Source: Aurantiacibacter sp. MUD11 (GTDB lineage: Bacteria; Pseudomonadota; Alphaproteobacteria; Sphingomonadales; Sphingomonadaceae). From it: a DNA stretch of 64,000 nucleotides. The notes under the pieces are model-generated. The model made no database searches. It was not told the DNA's origin and saw nothing but the letters and a program-made list of their open reading frames with translations. How positions within the stretch are numbered: the first letter of the stretch is position 1; every line of letters begins with the position of its first letter. This document shows positions 33,354 through 42,257 of the stretch, one piece after another. The stretch spans positions 2,480,001-2,544,000 of the forward strand of contig NZ_CP114054.1 of NCBI RefSeq assembly GCF_026967575.1, written 5' to 3'. A program made the position numbers and the translations under genes.

Positions 33354-36300
33354 GCGACACGGTCGACCTGCCTCCCGCAGACGGGAACGGCGGCGACGCG
33401 CCGCTAGACCGCTTCGGCAACCCCGCGACCGACCGGGCGCGCGACCGCAAGGGCATCATTGCTTTCATGGCGCGCAACGGCGTCGCCGCGAACCTGCTGA
33501 TGATCTTCATGCTGGTGGCCGGTTATGCCGCCTACACCCGCGTGGCGCAGGAGGTGTTTCCCGAGATCAGCCAGGACGCCATCACCATCACTGTCTCCTA
33601 TCCGGGGGCCACGCCGGAAGAGGTCGAGGAATCGATCGTCCAGAAGGTGGAAGAGGCGGTCCAGGCCATCGACGACGTGAAGAAGGTGGTGGGGACCGCC
33701 TCCGAAGGCGTCGGCACGGTGCGGGTCGAGCTGGAAACCGGGGCCGATGTCGACCGCGCGCTGGACGACGTGAAGAGCGAGGTTGACCAGATTCAGACCT
33801 TCCCGCTGGACGCGGAAGAACCTGACATTCGCGAGAACACCACGCGCCAGAGCGTGATGCGGATCGCACTCTATGGCGATGTGCCCGAGCGCACGCTCAA
33901 GGAGTCCGCCTACCAGCTCGAAGACGCGCTCGCTGCCCTGCCGGAGATCAGCTACGTCGAGACCAGCGCGGTGCGCCAGTACCAGGTCTTCATCGACGTG
34001 CCGCAGGAACGCCTGCAGGCTCTCGGCCTCTCGCTTACCGACATTTCCCGCATCGTCGCCCAGAGCAGTCTCGATAGCCCGGCCGGCTCGGTGGAAACCT
34101 CCGAGGAACAGGTCCGCGTGCGCACCGTGGGCCAGAACTACGACCAGCAGGATTTCGAGAACATCATCCTGCGCACGCGGCCCGATGGCACCATCCTGCG
34201 GCTGGGCGATGTCGCCACCGTTACCGACGGGTTCGAGGATGCCGACCTAATCACCGAGTTCAACGGTCAGCCGGTCGCTTTCGTCGACGTCTACCGTACT
34301 TCGGATGAGCGTGTCCTCGACGTGGCCGATGCGGCCATCGCCTATCTCGAAGAGGATTCCGCGCGCGTGCTGCCCCCGGGTGTGAGCTACGCGATCTGGG
34401 ACGACAGCTCCGAACTGTTCGACGATCGCCTGTCGATGCTGCTGAAGAACGCCGCCATCGGCCTGGTGCTGGTGCTGGCGGCCCTGACCCTGTTCCTCGA
34501 CGTGCGGCTGGCTTCGTGGACGGCTCTGGGCATCGGCGCGACCTTCGTCGGCGCGATGTACGTGATCGAACTGATGGGCACGAGCATCAACATGTTCTCG
34601 CTGTTCGGCTTCATCATCGCGCTCGGCCTGGTGGTCGACGATGCCGTGGTCGTGGGGGAGAACATCTATTCCGAACGCGAGCGCGGGAGGTCCGGTATCG
34701 GTGCCGCGATTGCCGGGGCGCAGCGGGTGAAGGTGCCGGTGATCTTCGCCGTGGCCACCACCATCGTCGCCTTTTCGCCGCTGCTGGCGGTGGGTGGTAC
34801 GATCGGCAAGGTGCTGGCAGATATCCCGCTGGTGGTGATCGCCGTGCTCAGCCTCTCGCTGATCGAGGCCCTGCTGATCCTGCCGTACCATCTCAGCCAC
34901 CTGCCCGCCGCCGGAACGGAGACGAAGAACCGCTTCCTCGCCCGCTTCGAGACCGTGCAGAAGGGCTTCGACCGCCGCTTGCAGGATTTCATCGACGGTC
35001 CGCTGGATCGTGGCCTGAAGTTCGCGGTCGACATGCCCTATCTCGTGCTGGCGGGAGCGGTATCGCTGCTGATCGTGGTTGGCGCGCTGGTCCCCGGCGG
35101 CATCATCAAGGTACAGTTCTTCCCGGAAATCGAGGCCGATGTCGTCTCCGCTTCCATCGAAATGCCCGCCGGCACCTCGGTGGAACGCACGGCTGCCGTG
35201 ACCGCGCGGATAGAAGCGGCAGGCGAACGCGCGCTCGAACGCTTCTCCGAAGAGGAGGAGGGCTATGCCGACATCTTCGAAGCGTCCTACACCACCATCG
35301 GCCTGATCTCCTCGGGCGCGAACCCGATCAACAGCTTCCAGACGCTGCAGCCCAACGTCGCCAACGTGCAGATTGCCCTGATCCCCGCAGCCGAGCGCAC
35401 ATTTACCGCCATGGAGTTCGAGCAGGCCTGGCGCGAGGAAATGGGGCAGGTGACCGAGGCGCGCTCGATCTCCATCAGTTCCAGCCTGATTTCGGCTGGC
35501 GCGCCGGTCAACGTGCGCGTGTCGCACCCGGACCGCGAGGTGCTGGAAGAAGCCACAACGCGCCTGATGGGGGAGCTTGGCCGCGTGGCCGGCGTGTTCG
35601 ACATCGAGAGCGATCAGGACGATGGCGTGCGGCAGGTTGACCTGACGCTGAAGCCTTCGGCCCGGACGCTCGGGATCACCCTGCAGGACCTCGCCGGACA
35701 GGTGCGCGCGGCCTTCTTCGGGGCGGAAGCAGTGCGCGTTCAGCGCGGGCGCGAGGACGTGCGCGTCTATGTTCGCCTGCCCGAAGAGCAGCGCAATTCC
35801 GTGCCCGACATCGGCAATTACCGCGTGCGCGTGCCGGGCGGGCAGGTGCCGCTATCCAGCCTGGCCGACATCTCGATCAGCAATGCGCCGACTTCGATCC
35901 AGCGCGAGGACGGTTTCCGCATCCACACCGTGACAGCCGATCTCGACACCGACGTGGTGACGAGCCAGGAAGTGGCGACGCTGCTGTCGAACGAGGTACT
36001 GCCCACCATCGCGGCGGACTATCCCGGCTTGCAATTCGAATTCGGCGGGGAGCAGGAACAGCAGCAGGAGAGCTTCGGCGATATCGGCGGGGCCTTCCTG
36101 CTGGCGCTGGCGGGCATCTATGCGCTGCTGGCGATCCCGTTCCGCTCCTACGTGCAGCCCTTCATCATCATGGCGGCGATCCCCTTCGGCATGATCGGCG
36201 CGCTGATCGGTCACCTACTGTTGGGCATCTCGCTGGGCATCGTCTCGATGTTCGGCGTGATCGCGCTGTCAGGCGTGGTGATCAACGGCGGGTTGGTGAT

Positions 36301-36631
36301 GATCGACTTTATGAACGAGAATCTCGAGGCTGGGATGCCGCGCAAGGAGGCCATTATCGATGCCGCCAAGTCGCGCTTCCGCCCGATCATCCTGACCGCG
36401 ATCACCACTTTCCTGGGTGTCGCCCCGATCACCTTCGAGACCGACCTGCAGGCGCAGTTCCTCATTCCCATGTCGGCCAGCCTCGGCTTCGGCATCCTGT
36501 TCGGCACGGTGATGCAGCAGCTGCTGGTGCCCGCGCTGGCCATCCTGCAGATGCGCGCGGTCGACCGGATCAAGGGCTGGTTCGCGCGGAACGAAGGACA
36601 GAGCGAAGTCGAAGCACTCCCGGCGAGCTAG
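33350..36631 (+). CDS. RND-family efflux permease (AcrB-like)
   Basis: A 1093-residue inner-membrane proton-driven pump. The start is a GTG (33350) whose last two bases belong to the stop of the adaptor gene (GTGA). The first transmembrane helix is preceded by a 40-residue cytoplasmic tail and reads ARNGVAANLLMIFMLVAGYAAY. Family landmarks are VFPEISQDAITITVSYPGATPEEVEESI, the proton-relay region FGFIIALGLVVDDAVVVGENI with two Asp, and a second set near FGVIALSGVVINGGLVMIDF. The permease is similar to HAE1-type pumps for drugs or hydrophobic compounds. The ligand is unknown. Confidence 0.95.
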   Translation: MSDTVDLPPADGNGGDAPLDRFGNPATDRARDRKGIIAFMARNGVAANLLMIFMLVAGYAAYTRVAQEVFPEISQDAITITVSYPGATPEEVEESIVQKVEEAVQAIDDVKKVVGTASEGVGTVRVELETGADVDRALDDVKSEVDQIQTFPLDAEEPDIRENTTRQSVMRIALYGDVPERTLKESAYQLEDALAALPEISYVETSAVRQYQVFIDVPQERLQALGLSLTDISRIVAQSSLDSPAGSVETSEEQVRVRTVGQNYDQQDFENIILRTRPDGTILRLGDVATVTDGFEDADLITEFNGQPVAFVDVYRTSDERVLDVADAAIAYLEEDSARVLPPGVSYAIWDDSSELFDDRLSMLLKNAAIGLVLVLAALTLFLDVRLASWTALGIGATFVGAMYVIELMGTSINMFSLFGFIIALGLVVDDAVVVGENIYSERERGRSGIGAAIAGAQRVKVPVIFAVATTIVAFSPLLAVGGTIGKVLADIPLVVIAVLSLSLIEALLILPYHLSHLPAAGTETKNRFLARFETVQKGFDRRLQDFIDGPLDRGLKFAVDMPYLVLAGAVSLLIVVGALVPGGIIKVQFFPEIEADVVSASIEMPAGTSVERTAAVTARIEAAGERALERFSEEEEGYADIFEASYTTIGLISSGANPINSFQTLQPNVANVQIALIPAAERTFTAMEFEQAWREEMGQVTEARSISISSSLISAGAPVNVRVSHPDREVLEEATTRLMGELGRVAGVFDIESDQDDGVRQVDLTLKPSARTLGITLQDLAGQVRAAFFGAEAVRVQRGREDVRVYVRLPEEQRNSVPDIGNYRVRVPGGQVPLSSLADISISNAPTSIQREDGFRIHTVTADLDTDVVTSQEVATLLSNEVLPTIAADYPGLQFEFGGEQEQQQESFGDIGGAFLLALAGIYALLAIPFRSYVQPFIIMAAIPFGMIGALIGHLLLGISLGIVSMFGVIALSGVVINGGLVMIDFMNENLEAGMPRKEAIIDAAKSRFRPIILTAITTFLGVAPITFETDLQAQFLIPMSASLGFGILFGTVMQQLLVPALAILQMRAVDRIKGWFARNEGQSEVEALPAS

Positions 36632-36812
36632 TGAACCCGCTCGGGATCGCCCCCCGCCACCTCCGACCTCGGTCCGCTCACCGAGACTGGCACCAACTTC
36701 GCCTACATGCCTCTGGAAGAGGGATTTGCGTAACCGCGCCGAGCGCGTCCAAGCCGCTGAATTCCGGAGCCTGCGGTGCCGCTGGCGGTTGCCCGGTCTG
36801 CGGTCCCGTGGA

Positions 36813-37865
36813 ATGATGCTGCCGAAAATGCGCGGAATTCCTCCATCCACTGCTCTCGCCACGCTGCCATTGAGCCTGCTGATCGCCGCCTGCGGCGAGA
36901 CGCCCCCCGAACCGGCGGCGGAAGAGCCACGCCAAGCTGCCGATTTCGCTACCGAGGCATCCTGTCAGCCGACCACGGAACGCGTGGTGCGGATCGACGG
37001 CGGCACCTTCGCCATGGGGCAGGAGGGCATCTATGCCGAGGAAGGCCCGGTGCGGCAGACGCAGGTCGACGGTTTCTGGATCGACAGCCACGAGGTCACC
37101 AACCGCCGCTTCGCCGCCTTCGTCGCCGACACGCAATATGTGACGCTGGCGGAAAAGCCCGTGCCGCCGGAACTCTACGGCGTGCCTGCCGAGCAGATTC
37201 CGCCCGAACTGCTGTTGCCGGGGTCGGCGGTCTTCACGCCGCCCGAGCGGCCGTCGATGCGCTACGCCGACTGGTGGACCTATGTGCCGGGGGCGAACTG
37301 GCGAAAGCCTTACGGCCCCGATGGCCCGGAGGCGCAGCCCGACCAGCCCGTGGTGCACCTCGCCTTCGAGGACATGCTGGCCTTCGCCGAGTGGGCGGGC
37401 GGGCGCTTGCCGAGCGAGGCGGAGTGGGAATTCGCGGCGTCGGCAGGCCAGCCGCCCGTCACGCAGCAGCCCGATGGCCAGAGCGCCAACAGCTGGCAGG
37501 GCGCATTCCCGGCAGTGAACCTTGCCGAGGACGGCTTTTCAGGTATCGCCCCGGTGGGGTGCTTCGCGGCGAACGCCAACGGGCTCTACGACATGATCGG
37601 CAATGTCTGGGAAGTGACCGCCGACTACTACGCGCCGGGGCATGAGCCCGCCGACACGGTCAATCCACGCGGCCCCGGTGAAAATGCCGCCTACGATCCG
37701 CTGAACCCGGTGCAGCCCAGCCGGGTGATGAAGGGCGGGTCCTACCTCTGCGCGCCGAACTATTGCCAGCGCTATCGCCCGGCGGCGCGGCAGGGCCGCG
37801 ATCCGGGTCTGGGCGCCAGCAATGTCGGCTTCCGGCTGGCCTATGACGCGGCGCCGGAGAGCTAG
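36813..37865 (+). CDS. Formylglycine-generating enzyme-like lipoprotein (SUMF1 family)
   Basis: 350 residues from ATG 36813 (36816 and 36828 also possible), with a signal peptide and lipobox LLIAAC. The FGE-sulfatase domain begins at RIDGGTFAMG and includes WIDSHEVTNRRFAAFV, RLPSEAEWEFAA and NVWEVTADYY. The active-site segment KGGSYLC-APNY-C-QRYR keeps both cysteines (Cys313 and Cys318) in the spacing of genuine copper-dependent FGEs, unlike most bacterial SUMF1 paralogues. FGE oxidises a sulfatase active-site Cys to formylglycine. No sulfatase gene is in the window, and an exported lipoprotein FGE is uncommon, so the substrate is unknown. Confidence 0.85.
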   Translation: MMLPKMRGIPPSTALATLPLSLLIAACGETPPEPAAEEPRQAADFATEASCQPTTERVVRIDGGTFAMGQEGIYAEEGPVRQTQVDGFWIDSHEVTNRRFAAFVADTQYVTLAEKPVPPELYGVPAEQIPPELLLPGSAVFTPPERPSMRYADWWTYVPGANWRKPYGPDGPEAQPDQPVVHLAFEDMLAFAEWAGGRLPSEAEWEFAASAGQPPVTQQPDGQSANSWQGAFPAVNLAEDGFSGIAPVGCFAANANGLYDMIGNVWEVTADYYAPGHEPADTVNPRGPGENAAYDPLNPVQPSRVMKGGSYLCAPNYCQRYRPAARQGRDPGLGASNVGFRLAYDAAPES

Positions 37866-38465
37866 CTACTCGGCCGTGGCTTCGCGGTAAGCCTGGGCGG
37901 CGGCATCGATGTCGCGCACCGGGTTGTCCGGCCCGGATTCGCGGCCTTCGAGGAACTCGTTCAGCACCACGCGGCGGCTGAACAGCCAGCGCCCGTCGAC
38001 GCGGACCAGTTCGTCCTCGTAGATGCCGAAGGTGCCCATCTTGAAGCTGTCGCCGGGGCCGTCGTTGGCCATCTCCATCCACAGCGAGGTGGACCAGGCG
38101 CGGTCGCCTTCGACGCGGACGACCGATTGCAGCAGCACGTGGCGCAGCGCGGCGGGCGAGCCATCCTCGGTGGTGTAGAACTGCCCGATGGCGTCCTTGA
38201 AGCGGCCCACCGCTTCGCGAATTTCGGCGTGCCCCGTGAATGTGCCGCTGGCGAACTCGATGGAGCCATCCGGGGTGAAAGTGGCGACGTAGGCGTCGAG
38301 ATCGCCATAATCCATGGCGAACAGGTAGCGCGCCATCAGGTCTTCGATCTCGGCCCGGTCGGCGGCGTAGTTGTCGGGGTAATCGTAGTCCTGCGCCAGC
38401 GCCGGCGTGGCCATGGCGACGCCAATGGCTGCAAGCAGCGTCATACATTTGCGGATCAGGTTCAT
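37866..38465 (-). CDS. Secreted SnoaL/NTF2-like protein
   Basis: 199 residues with a signal peptide (LLAAIGVAMATPALAQ). The mature part is one SnoaL-like alpha+beta barrel: IEDLMARYLFAMDYGDLDAYVATFTPDG is the typical opening (split over residues 41-68), with the C-terminal VDGRWLFSRRVV. Members are hydroxylases, isomerases or dehydratases of small aromatic or polyketide molecules, or have no enzyme role. It is the third gene of a leftward operon: its ATG overlaps the quinoprotein stop (ATGA). Its own TAG directly abuts the FGE stop. Confidence 0.85.
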   Translation of the reverse strand: MNLIRKCMTLLAAIGVAMATPALAQDYDYPDNYAADRAEIEDLMARYLFAMDYGDLDAYVATFTPDGSIEFASGTFTGHAEIREAVGRFKDAIGQFYTTEDGSPAALRHVLLQSVVRVEGDRAWSTSLWMEMANDGPGDSFKMGTFGIYEDELVRVDGRWLFSRRVVLNEFLEGRESGPDNPVRDIDAAAQAYREATAE

Positions 38466-40537
38466 TGGGCTTCCCTCCCTGTGTCGGCGTTCCAGTCCTC
38501 GTTCGCCCGGAAAATCAGGTATGCATGCACGGCAGCAGCCTGGCTGGCTGACAGCGTATCGGCGAAGCTGGCCATCCCATTGGCCTGCAAGCTGCCGCCC
38601 AGCACGATGTCGGCAAAAGCCTCGTGCGTCTCGGGCGACATGTGGCGCAGGTCCTTCACCCCGCCGCGCGCGGCCGTGCCGTGGCACAGCGCGCAGTTCT
38701 GGCCGTAGAGCTGTTCACCCAGCGCCACCGTTTCGGCATCTGCCGTCGCCGGCGGCGGCGGGTTGAGTTCTGGCACCACGAAGCTCTCGGCTGGCATCGG
38801 CGGTAACTGCGCCTCCCCGCCGAGGCGGAACACCAGCAGGCGTGGCGGGCCGAGGAGCAGGTCGGAATAGGCGTTTCGCTCCACATGGGCGAGGCCGCCG
38901 CCCCAACCGGCGTTGACGGCGACATATTGCACGCCGTCCACCATGTAGGTGATGGGCGCGGCAATCGGCACGTTCTGCACCGGCATCTCCCACACCTTCT
39001 CGCCGGTATCGGCGCGATAGGCGGCAAAGGTGGTGCCGATGGTGCCCTGGAAGACGAGGTTCCCCGCCGTCACCAGCACGCCGCCGCTGCCCTTCTGGGC
39101 ATAAGGCACGCGCCAGCGTTCGGTCTGCGTCACCGGGTCCCAGGCGGAAAGCCAGCCCTTCGAATGCTCGTCCGCATAAGTGGCGATTTCCCGGCGGATG
39201 TCGTCATGCCCGCTCCATGCGGTGCCGAGCGTGCCGACCTCGGGATCGTATTCCTCGGCAGCTGCATAGGCCATGTAGGTCTCGGTGACGGGGATGTAGG
39301 CGAGGCCGGTCTGCGGCGAGAAGGCCATCGGGTTCCAGTTGTGCGCGCCGCCCGCGCCGGGACTGACCATGACCGGGATAGTGCCGTAGCGTGCTTCGGG
39401 GTTCTCGATCGGGCGGCCCGTCGCCATGTCGATACCGGTCGCCCAGTTGATCGGCGCGATGGTCTCGGCGCTGATCAGCTCTCCGGTTGCGCGGTCGAGC
39501 ACGTAGAAGAAGCCGTTCTTGGGCGCCTGCATCAGCACCTGCCGCAAGCGCCCGTCGATCATCAGGTCGGCCAGGATCATGTTCTGCGTGGCGGTGTAGT
39601 CCCACTGCTCGCCAGGCACGGTCTGGTAGTGCCAGCGGTATTCGCCGGTCTCCACGTCGAGTGCGACGATGGAGGCGAGGTAGAGGTTGTCGCCGCCGCC
39701 GGGGCTGCGCCAGTGCTGCACCCAGGGTGAGCCGTTGCCGGTGCCGATGTAGACTAGGCCCAGGTCTTCATCGTAGCTGATTGAATCCCACACCGTGCCA
39801 CCACCGCCACGGTGCCACCACTCGCCGGTCCAGGTGACGGCGGCGATGGCCATGGCGTCGTTCTCGAAACCGAGCGCGGGATCGCCGGGCACGGTATGCC
39901 AGCGCCACAGCATCTCGCCCGTCGCGGCATCATAGGCTGAGACGTATCCGCGCACGCCGATCTCCGCGCCGCCGTTGCCGATCAGCACTTTGTCGCCATA
40001 GACGCGCGGCGCCCCGGTGATGGTGTAGCCTTCGGAATTGTCGACGGTCAGGATGGACCAGACGGGTTCGCCGCTGGCACCGTCCAAAGCGATCAGCCGC
40101 CCGTCCAGCGTGCCGACGAAGACCTTGCCATCGGAATAGGCGAGACCGCGGCTGACGATGTCGCAGCACGCCAGCCGGCCGAAGCGCAACGGAACCTGCG
40201 GATCGAACCGCCACAACTGTCGCCCGGTCGCCGCGTCGTATGCGGTGACGATGTTCCACGGCTCGACATTGTAGAGCACGCCATCGGCGACCACGGGCGT
40301 CGCCTCCTGCCCGCGGTCGGTGGTGAGGTCGGCATACCAGGCGAGGCCAAGCTGGCCGACATTGCCGGCATGGATCTGGCTCAGCGGGCTGAAACGCTGC
40401 TCATCGTAGGTGCGCCCGGTGTTCTGCCAGTCCACCGACTGGCCCGGCGCTTGGCTATTGTCCGTCTGGCCGCTGGCCCCGGAGAGGCCCGCCAGCATCA
40501 GCCCCGCCGCAAGGGCAGGACGCAGCAGCATCATCAT
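38462..40537 (-). CDS. PQQ-dependent quinohaemoprotein dehydrogenase
   Basis: 691 residues starting at the first of three consecutive ATGs (40537), with a signal peptide ending near SGASGQ. The eight-bladed propeller has repeated tryptophan-docking motifs (GRQLWRFDPQVP, GEPVWSILTVD, GEKVWEMPVQN). The adjacent-cysteine pair LACCDIV forms the ring disulfide over PQQ in alcohol dehydrogenases of this family. A C-terminal cytochrome c domain carries CALCH and a distal Met (DLRHMSPETH or NGMASF). It would oxidise an alcohol or aldehyde in the periplasm and pass electrons to the respiratory chain. Its start overlaps the carotenoid-oxygenase stop (ATGA). Confidence 0.93.
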   Translation of the reverse strand: MMMLLRPALAAGLMLAGLSGASGQTDNSQAPGQSVDWQNTGRTYDEQRFSPLSQIHAGNVGQLGLAWYADLTTDRGQEATPVVADGVLYNVEPWNIVTAYDAATGRQLWRFDPQVPLRFGRLACCDIVSRGLAYSDGKVFVGTLDGRLIALDGASGEPVWSILTVDNSEGYTITGAPRVYGDKVLIGNGGAEIGVRGYVSAYDAATGEMLWRWHTVPGDPALGFENDAMAIAAVTWTGEWWHRGGGGTVWDSISYDEDLGLVYIGTGNGSPWVQHWRSPGGGDNLYLASIVALDVETGEYRWHYQTVPGEQWDYTATQNMILADLMIDGRLRQVLMQAPKNGFFYVLDRATGELISAETIAPINWATGIDMATGRPIENPEARYGTIPVMVSPGAGGAHNWNPMAFSPQTGLAYIPVTETYMAYAAAEEYDPEVGTLGTAWSGHDDIRREIATYADEHSKGWLSAWDPVTQTERWRVPYAQKGSGGVLVTAGNLVFQGTIGTTFAAYRADTGEKVWEMPVQNVPIAAPITYMVDGVQYVAVNAGWGGGLAHVERNAYSDLLLGPPRLLVFRLGGEAQLPPMPAESFVVPELNPPPPATADAETVALGEQLYGQNCALCHGTAARGGVKDLRHMSPETHEAFADIVLGGSLQANGMASFADTLSASQAAAVHAYLIFRANEDWNADTGREAQ

Positions 40538-42114
40538 CCCTCGGTCGCCCCCGGAATGGCGCTGGCATCGGCCCAGAAGCCATGCACCTGGCCGACGCAC
40601 TTGAATGGCATGCGCACCCGCGCGCGGGGTTCATCGGATCCGCTCTGCAGGTCGAACAGGATCAGGTCCGAACGACCGGACTCTTCCATGCTGGAGCCGA
40701 TGCCGATGAGATAGCCGTCGCCTTCGGGTGCATCGGGCGCACGCGGGACGAAGCACATCTCGGAGAGACTGTAGCCCGGCACCGACAAGACGCGGCTGGT
40801 TCCGGTCTGGTGATCGATGATCGCCCAGCCGCCATTGGGTCCGGTCGCCAGCAGGAAGCCGTAGCGATAGGGCAGGGTGTGATAGCGGTCGTCCTGCCGC
40901 GAGAGCACGCCAGTGATTTCGGGGAAGATCGTCTCCGCCTCGTAGCTGTCGCCGCCCGCCGCCATGTCGACGGTGAAGCGCCGGATGCGGCCAATGGAGG
41001 CCTGCGGGTCGAAGCCGCCTTGCTTGCTGGGGAAGAAGGGGAACTGGTTGCCTTCGCCGCCGTCCATGTCGACGGTGATGCGCGTGCCATCGTTCCAGCC
41101 ACCCATCACGTGGGTGCAGAACAGGTTCGGCCCGGTCAGCCAGCGCAGGTCGCTGCCGTCCCCGCCGCGCCGCATGACGCCGAGGTAGCAGGGCACCGTC
41201 GCATCATAGGCGAAGTGCGGCCCGCCGGCAGCGATGATGTCCGGATCGGCGACCATGTTGGTGAGGTAGAGCACGACATAATCCTGCGTGACGCAGAAAT
41301 CGTGCATCATGCCGGCGTAAGGCGCTTCCACCGTCACGCTCCAGGTGCTGCGCCCGTCGCGGTCGGCCGAGAAGACGTTCACTTCCTTCGACAGGAAGCC
41401 GGAAGCCTCGTAGCCGAAGCCGATGTATTCGCCGGTCAGCGGGTCGATCTTCGGGTGCGCCGTGTGGGTCAGGCTCTGCAGCGCGCCGCCGAAGGTGTAG
41501 TAGTCGTCCACCGTCTCCAGCGTCAGCGGGTCCATGTAGACCGGCGGACTGTCCTCCTTGAACACCAGCAGCTTGCCGTGGTGGACGAACAGCTGGGTGT
41601 TGGCGGTGCCGCGGCTCAGACCCGCGACCGAAGGATCGTCGGTCGGCGGGTTGCGATACATGCCGAACAGCGATCGGCGTGCCTCGCGCTGGGCCTTCCA
41701 GCGCTGGTTCTTGGCATAGCGCGTGCGATAGTCGACGTGACCGTCCTTGATGCGGAACATGGAGACATGACCTTCACCGTCGAAGGGAATGTCGCCGACC
41801 CATTCGGGTGCCTTGGGATACTGCGGGTCAGGCCCTACGCGGTAGAAGGCGCCGTCGAGATCGGTCGGCCAATCCCCCTCGACCTCGCAATCGATCAGGT
41901 CCATCTCGGTGCGGTTGACCGCGCCCGCCGCAGCACCGCCACCGCCGAAGGCGCGCGGGTCTTCCGGAAAGTCCACCTGCGGAGCGTGATGCGTGCCTTG
42001 CGCATGCGCCGCCTGCGGTGCGACGAAGCCCGTCAGCATGGCACCGGTGCCCGCTGCGCTCGCGCCGAGAAATGCCCTGCGGCCCATGCCGCCGGATTTG
42101 CTGTCCTGTCCCAT
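40534..42114 (-). CDS. Carotenoid/stilbene cleavage oxygenase family protein with Tat signal
   Basis: 526 residues; GGGAGGA lies a few bases before the ATG at 42114. An N-terminal twin-arginine signal (GRRAFLGASAAGTGAML) sends the folded iron enzyme to the periplasm. The RPE65-like propeller has candidate iron-binding histidines in LTHTAHP, GMMHDFCVT, CTHVMGG and QVHGFW. Family members cleave carotenoids, lignostilbenes or isoeugenol-type side chains with O2. Export plus the co-transcribed PQQ dehydrogenase favours an extracytoplasmic aromatic substrate, but this is an inference. First gene of the operon running leftward; divergent from the S1/P1 nuclease. Confidence 0.92.
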   Translation of the reverse strand: MGQDSKSGGMGRRAFLGASAAGTGAMLTGFVAPQAAHAQGTHHAPQVDFPEDPRAFGGGGAAAGAVNRTEMDLIDCEVEGDWPTDLDGAFYRVGPDPQYPKAPEWVGDIPFDGEGHVSMFRIKDGHVDYRTRYAKNQRWKAQREARRSLFGMYRNPPTDDPSVAGLSRGTANTQLFVHHGKLLVFKEDSPPVYMDPLTLETVDDYYTFGGALQSLTHTAHPKIDPLTGEYIGFGYEASGFLSKEVNVFSADRDGRSTWSVTVEAPYAGMMHDFCVTQDYVVLYLTNMVADPDIIAAGGPHFAYDATVPCYLGVMRRGGDGSDLRWLTGPNLFCTHVMGGWNDGTRITVDMDGGEGNQFPFFPSKQGGFDPQASIGRIRRFTVDMAAGGDSYEAETIFPEITGVLSRQDDRYHTLPYRYGFLLATGPNGGWAIIDHQTGTSRVLSVPGYSLSEMCFVPRAPDAPEGDGYLIGIGSSMEESGRSDLILFDLQSGSDEPRARVRMPFKCVGQVHGFWADASAIPGATEG

Positions 42115-42257
42115 TGGAATCCTCCCGCAGGCCATTGAGCAACTTCGGGCGGACATTGTCAATCAACTGTTTGGCAAGGCGGGGCATCGGCTGCTTTTTG
42201 TCGCAAAAGCGCCGTCTGTTTCTTGGAATTGCCATCATGCTCGTCCAAGAAGGCGGT

